DNA of 64,000 nucleotides from positions 1 to 64,000 of the forward strand of contig CABJBK010000008.1 in the NCBI GenBank assembly GCA_902363825.1. The letters run 5' to 3'. A program made the translations under genes and the position numbers. This DNA is from Lachnospiraceae bacterium. Its GTDB lineage: Bacteria > Bacillota > Clostridia > Lachnospirales > Lachnospiraceae. The notes below the pieces were generated by a model. That model was given only the letters and a program-made list of their open reading frames with translations. It was not told where the DNA came from and did not search any database. This document shows, in pieces, positions 61,447 through 64,000 of this stretch. The first letter of the stretch is position 1. Each line of letters opens with the position of its first letter.

Positions 61447-63450
61447 TTATTTCTCAATGTAAACCGGATTCGTGTAATACTGATTGCCCTGCGTATCCGT
61501 AATACGGAACAGACAGCAGTAATTGCTTACTTCGTCCGGCTCCTGCATGGAGATATCATAGTCATCGGATAACGTGATCCATGCTCCGGTTCCGGAGTTT
61601 AGTTCCCACTCGGAGAACGGTGTTACACTTCCGTCTTCGTTGAACTGGATCTCTCTTGCGAACAGATACGGGCACACGCCATCTCCTTCATTTAATACGA
61701 CCTGGTTTTTCTGCGGGAACAATGTGGAATCCGTATCGATCTCACTGTAAAATCCGATCACTTCTCCGTCCGGATGCTCCGCGTCCACACGCACATGCGC
61801 ATAAACATTCTCCGGAAGGTCGGCATCTTTTCTCCAGAGCATCAGCGGGATCTCATATTTTTTATAGTCCTCGCCGCTCTCGATCTCAAGCGCGCAGCAG
61901 GCGACCGAGCCGCCCTCGGCATCATTTAAGAAAAAGCGTTTTCCATCAAAGTTAGTATAGAGCTTATCATCATCCGACAGGGAAACATCGCTGGATAACA
62001 TCCACAGGATGTAGGTTCCCTCATAGCCATCGTCTTCCATCCACAGCTGATAGTCCGCATGACCAAGATTCTCGACCTGATCTTCCCGCAGCTGTACATA
62101 ATACTCGCCCGGAGCTGTAACATCTTCTTCCGGCGCAGTATCTTCCACATGCCAGTCCGTGATCGGGTCACCGGAAAGTGTTGCCGTAAAGTTTCTTACA
62201 AATCCGATGTAATTGTCACTGAATCCAATGTCTCCATAAATATCCAGCCACTCGTCTACATAGTCTTTGTTCTCATACGGAAAATAGATCGCCATTCCGT
62301 GTGTCATCGGGACATTGGACACCTGTTCCACCACACAGTCATCGATCGCTGCTTTCAGTTCCGCGGATTCTTCCGGGTACAACGTCTCCATTTTATCGGA
62401 CAGATCATAGAGATCCACCGTATCGTAAAATGTATCTTCGCTTACTTTACCAAATGATTTTGCCTGATCCCTGATCTTTGCGATCTTTGAATATCCGCCG
62501 TCTTTTAATTCCTGTTCCGCCGACAGGACAAATGCATCCAGTTTTTCTTTTACCGCATCCGTCTTGGTAAGATCCATGCAGGAGAGCGTGTAATCCGGCA
62601 CATAGCGGTAATTATCCTCATAATAGCTGCTGTACGCGTCTAATACGCAGCTTGCGGCATCTCTTCCGTCATAATATCCATAATCCGTCATCTGACGCAG
62701 GAACGAATAATCCCATCCGTCTCCGGCTTCCATCTCCTCCGACGCGATCATGTAATCCGAATAATCGGAAAGTACATCCGCCACCTCGATCATTCCCATC
62801 AGGCAGGCATCAAATCCGATCCACTCAAATTTCTGTCCGTCCGCTGCCATGTCGGTACTGCCGAGCGCTTCGTCTAACTCCCGCATCGACAGTGCGTCGT
62901 AGCCATAGTTTTCATCCGCGCCGTAACCGAGGATCGCTCCACCGCCATGATTCCACAGCACCATGCTGTAATCATCCGCCGAATAAGACTGGTAAGCAAA
63001 ATCCACAAAGCCGGAAAGTGTCTGCGGATCTGCCATATCCCGATCCCCGAGGGATGCCACCTGATCGAGTCCATCCTCTGTCAGTTCAAATATCGCGCAC
63101 TCACCATCCGGGATATCCGGGTTCCACCAGGAATCCGTTCCCCCGGTGCATATTAAAACTTTTAAATCATCATCATCAAAACCGCATTGCTGCATCTCTT
63201 CAATATCGGCACTCGCAAGTCCGGAACCGGATTCCAGATTGGAACCGACCATGTAGACCATAAGTACCTCTTTCGCGTCTCCCCCCGCGATTGCGGAGAC
63301 ATCCGGCGCGTCTTCACTTGTTTCCTGTTTTTCCAGTCCCTGAAATCCATGCTCTGTTTTCTGCACGGACGCTTTTTGATCTATTCTGCCACAACCGGAA
63401 GCAACTACTCCCAGACATAAAAGCAGTGCCATGATTTTTTTTTTCTTCAT
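61447..63450 (-). CDS. Clostripain-family (C11) cysteine peptidase lipoprotein
   Basis: A 667-residue lipoprotein: signal with lipobox VASGC (Cys about residue 19), then a caspase-like C11 fold. Catalytic His is in MVLWNHGGGAILGYG (about residue 168) and Cys in WIGFDACLMGMIEVADVL (about 218). About 300 residues follow with beta-rich segments (DYQLWMEDDGYEGTYILWML). Family members cleave after Arg or Lys and often auto-activate. Whether this one is a protease or an adhesion-like relative is not decidable by eye. The ATG at 63450 has AAGGGAG ahead; reading to 63546 extends into a structured leader. Promoter with palindrome upstream. Confidence 0.92.
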   Translation of the reverse strand: MKKKKIMALLLCLGVVASGCGRIDQKASVQKTEHGFQGLEKQETSEDAPDVSAIAGGDAKEVLMVYMVGSNLESGSGLASADIEEMQQCGFDDDDLKVLICTGGTDSWWNPDIPDGECAIFELTEDGLDQVASLGDRDMADPQTLSGFVDFAYQSYSADDYSMVLWNHGGGAILGYGADENYGYDALSMRELDEALGSTDMAADGQKFEWIGFDACLMGMIEVADVLSDYSDYMIASEEMEAGDGWDYSFLRQMTDYGYYDGRDAASCVLDAYSSYYEDNYRYVPDYTLSCMDLTKTDAVKEKLDAFVLSAEQELKDGGYSKIAKIRDQAKSFGKVSEDTFYDTVDLYDLSDKMETLYPEESAELKAAIDDCVVEQVSNVPMTHGMAIYFPYENKDYVDEWLDIYGDIGFSDNYIGFVRNFTATLSGDPITDWHVEDTAPEEDVTAPGEYYVQLREDQVENLGHADYQLWMEDDGYEGTYILWMLSSDVSLSDDDKLYTNFDGKRFFLNDAEGGSVACCALEIESGEDYKKYEIPLMLWRKDADLPENVYAHVRVDAEHPDGEVIGFYSEIDTDSTLFPQKNQVVLNEGDGVCPYLFAREIQFNEDGSVTPFSEWELNSGTGAWITLSDDYDISMQEPDEVSNYCCLFRITDTQGNQYYTNPVYIEK

Positions 63451-63612
63451 CTCATTCTCCCTTACTGTTTTTCTCTTCCCATGCTTTTTAAGATGGTCCG
63501 GCGATGACATATCCGCCGGACAGTCTGCATGAGAAGGCATAAGCATGCGTATGCACAGTCCTATTTTTATAGCTTTCTAATTTTTCATAACAACATTCCC
63601 GTGATTGCAATC
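63451..63612 (-). promoter_or_regulatory. Structured 5' leader of the clostripain-family gene
   Basis: A leader of about 160 bases between promoter and ATG. It contains a perfect 8-base-pair hairpin GTCCGGCG/CGCCGGAC (63496-63521) and a near-palindrome with GCATAAGCATGCGTATGC (63538-63555). No known riboswitch class was recognised. Confidence 0.5.
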
Positions 63613-63614
63613 AC
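63601..63614. promoter_or_regulatory. Perfect palindrome at the clostripain start site (operator candidate)
   Basis: GTGATTGCAATCAC, a perfect 14-base palindrome, lies just downstream of the -10 (63620-63625) and so covers the expected start. This is a typical position for a repressor. The regulator is unknown. Confidence 0.6.
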
Positions 63615-63619
63615 CTATA

Positions 63620-63648
63620 ATACTACCTGACTTTCGGAAAGGTTTCAA
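63620..63648 (-). promoter_or_regulatory. Promoter of the clostripain-family gene
   Basis: Minus-strand TTGAAA (63643-63648), 17-base spacer, TAGTAT (63620-63625). Confidence 0.62.
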
Positions 63649-63656
63649 AAAAATAA

Positions 63657-63698
63657 AAAAAGCAGCGGATTTTTTTTCGATCCTCCGCTGCTTTTTTA
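63657..63698 (-). terminator. Terminator after purD
   Basis: Minus strand AGCAGCGGA (63684-63692) pairs with TCCGCTGCT (63661-63669), followed by a long T-run. Confidence 0.88.
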
Positions 63699-63718
63699 AA
63701 TCTTATCCTTTTTATGGA

Positions 63719-64000
63719 TTATTTCACTTCATCGATCGCTTTTCCGATGTCATGGCGCATATACTTGTTCGCGAAATCCACCCACTCTGTGGCAGCATAA
63801 GCATTGGCTCTCGCCTCTTTTAAGGTGGCGCCCTTTGCCGTCACGCCGAGCACACGTCCGCCGTTTGTGACGATCTTTCCGTTTTCATCAAATTTGGTTC
63901 CGGCATGGAAACAGTAATAACCGTCTTTTCCGTCAAAGTTTTCCAGTCCTTTGATCTCAAATCCTTTTTCGTAGGATACCGGATATCCGTCTGACGCAAG
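63719..64000 (-). CDS. purD: Phosphoribosylamine--glycine ligase, C-terminal part
   Basis: The last 93 codons and stop of PurD, second step of purine synthesis, cut by the window end. Seen: SDGYPVSYEKGFEIKGLEN, the VFHAGT-like segment CFHAGTKF, NGGRVLGVTAKGATLKEA and a closing RHDIGKAIDEVK. These match the ATP-grasp C-terminal domain. The gene continues past 64000. It is followed by a strong terminator, so it ends its operon. Confidence 0.93.
   Translation of the reverse strand, partial: LASDGYPVSYEKGFEIKGLENFDGKDGYYCFHAGTKFDENGKIVTNGGRVLGVTAKGATLKEARANAYAATEWVDFANKYMRHDIGKAIDEVK

Overview
The window reads as a chromosomal segment of a low-to-mid GC Firmicute of the family Lachnospiraceae (Roseburia/Agathobacter-like gut anaerobe). 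This is an inference from gene content: family-2 GalT, a PPi-type phosphofructokinase, DUF6320, DUF1002, DUF1836 and cadherin-like proteins, an EFR1-type ferredoxin, a SleC-like spore cortex lytic protein, strong GGAGG ribosome sites and canonical TTGACA/TATAAT promoters. About 54 protein genes were found, mostly on the minus strand. No tRNA, intact rRNA, CRISPR array, prophage or complete insertion sequence was seen.

Layout. 1-300: three evenly spaced promoters and a boxA-like leader firing leftward, probably into an rRNA operon outside the window. 359-6393: radA, a conserved small protein, then a cadherin-like acidic membrane protein - GntR - clpC unit. 6531-11444: small HAD-like protein, TetR - FMN-binding - EFR1 flavodoxin/ferredoxin unit, aspartate kinase, radical SAM activase-like protein. 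11551-19547: PPi-phosphofructokinase, an esterase - DUF6320 - condensation-type acyltransferase unit, a small acidic membrane protein, pcrA, DUF1836 and YerC/TrpR-like regulators. 19731-26839: orphan NMT1-like lipoprotein, ECF S-component, ABC-type ATPase, lgt, a small exporter and two aminotransferases. 26969-39518: galactoside region with galT, a LacI regulator, GH42 and GH2 beta-galactosidases, a sugar ABC importer and an AraC regulator. 39728-51042: L,D-transpeptidase, PAP2 phosphatase, hslO-nadE, membrane protein, DUF1002 protein, lipase-like hydrolase, truA-recJ, SleC-like protein. 52431-64000: ilvE, pyk, thyA-dfrA-AEC transporter-ilvB-ilvN, a sigma/anti-sigma pair, a clostripain-family lipoprotein and the end of purD.

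How it works together. The galactoside region couples uptake (binding protein plus two permeases; the ATPase is elsewhere), hydrolysis (GH2 and GH42) and entry into metabolism (GalT). It appears to be under two controls: a LacI repressor with a candidate operator at the GH42 start site, and an AraC activator for the importer/GH2 unit. ilvB, ilvN and ilvE supply branched-chain amino acids; pfp and pyk are glycolytic; thyA and dfrA are coupled dTMP/folate enzymes.

The most unusual signal is a 128-bp sequence present twice with complete identity (31955-32082 and 61254-61381). Each copy sits directly after the intrinsic terminator of a minus-strand gene, contains three hairpins and ends in its own terminator-like hairpin. 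In one frame it stays open for 33 codons, ending in a stop inside that last hairpin. It looks like a terminator-associated mobile or RNA element. I do not recognise it.
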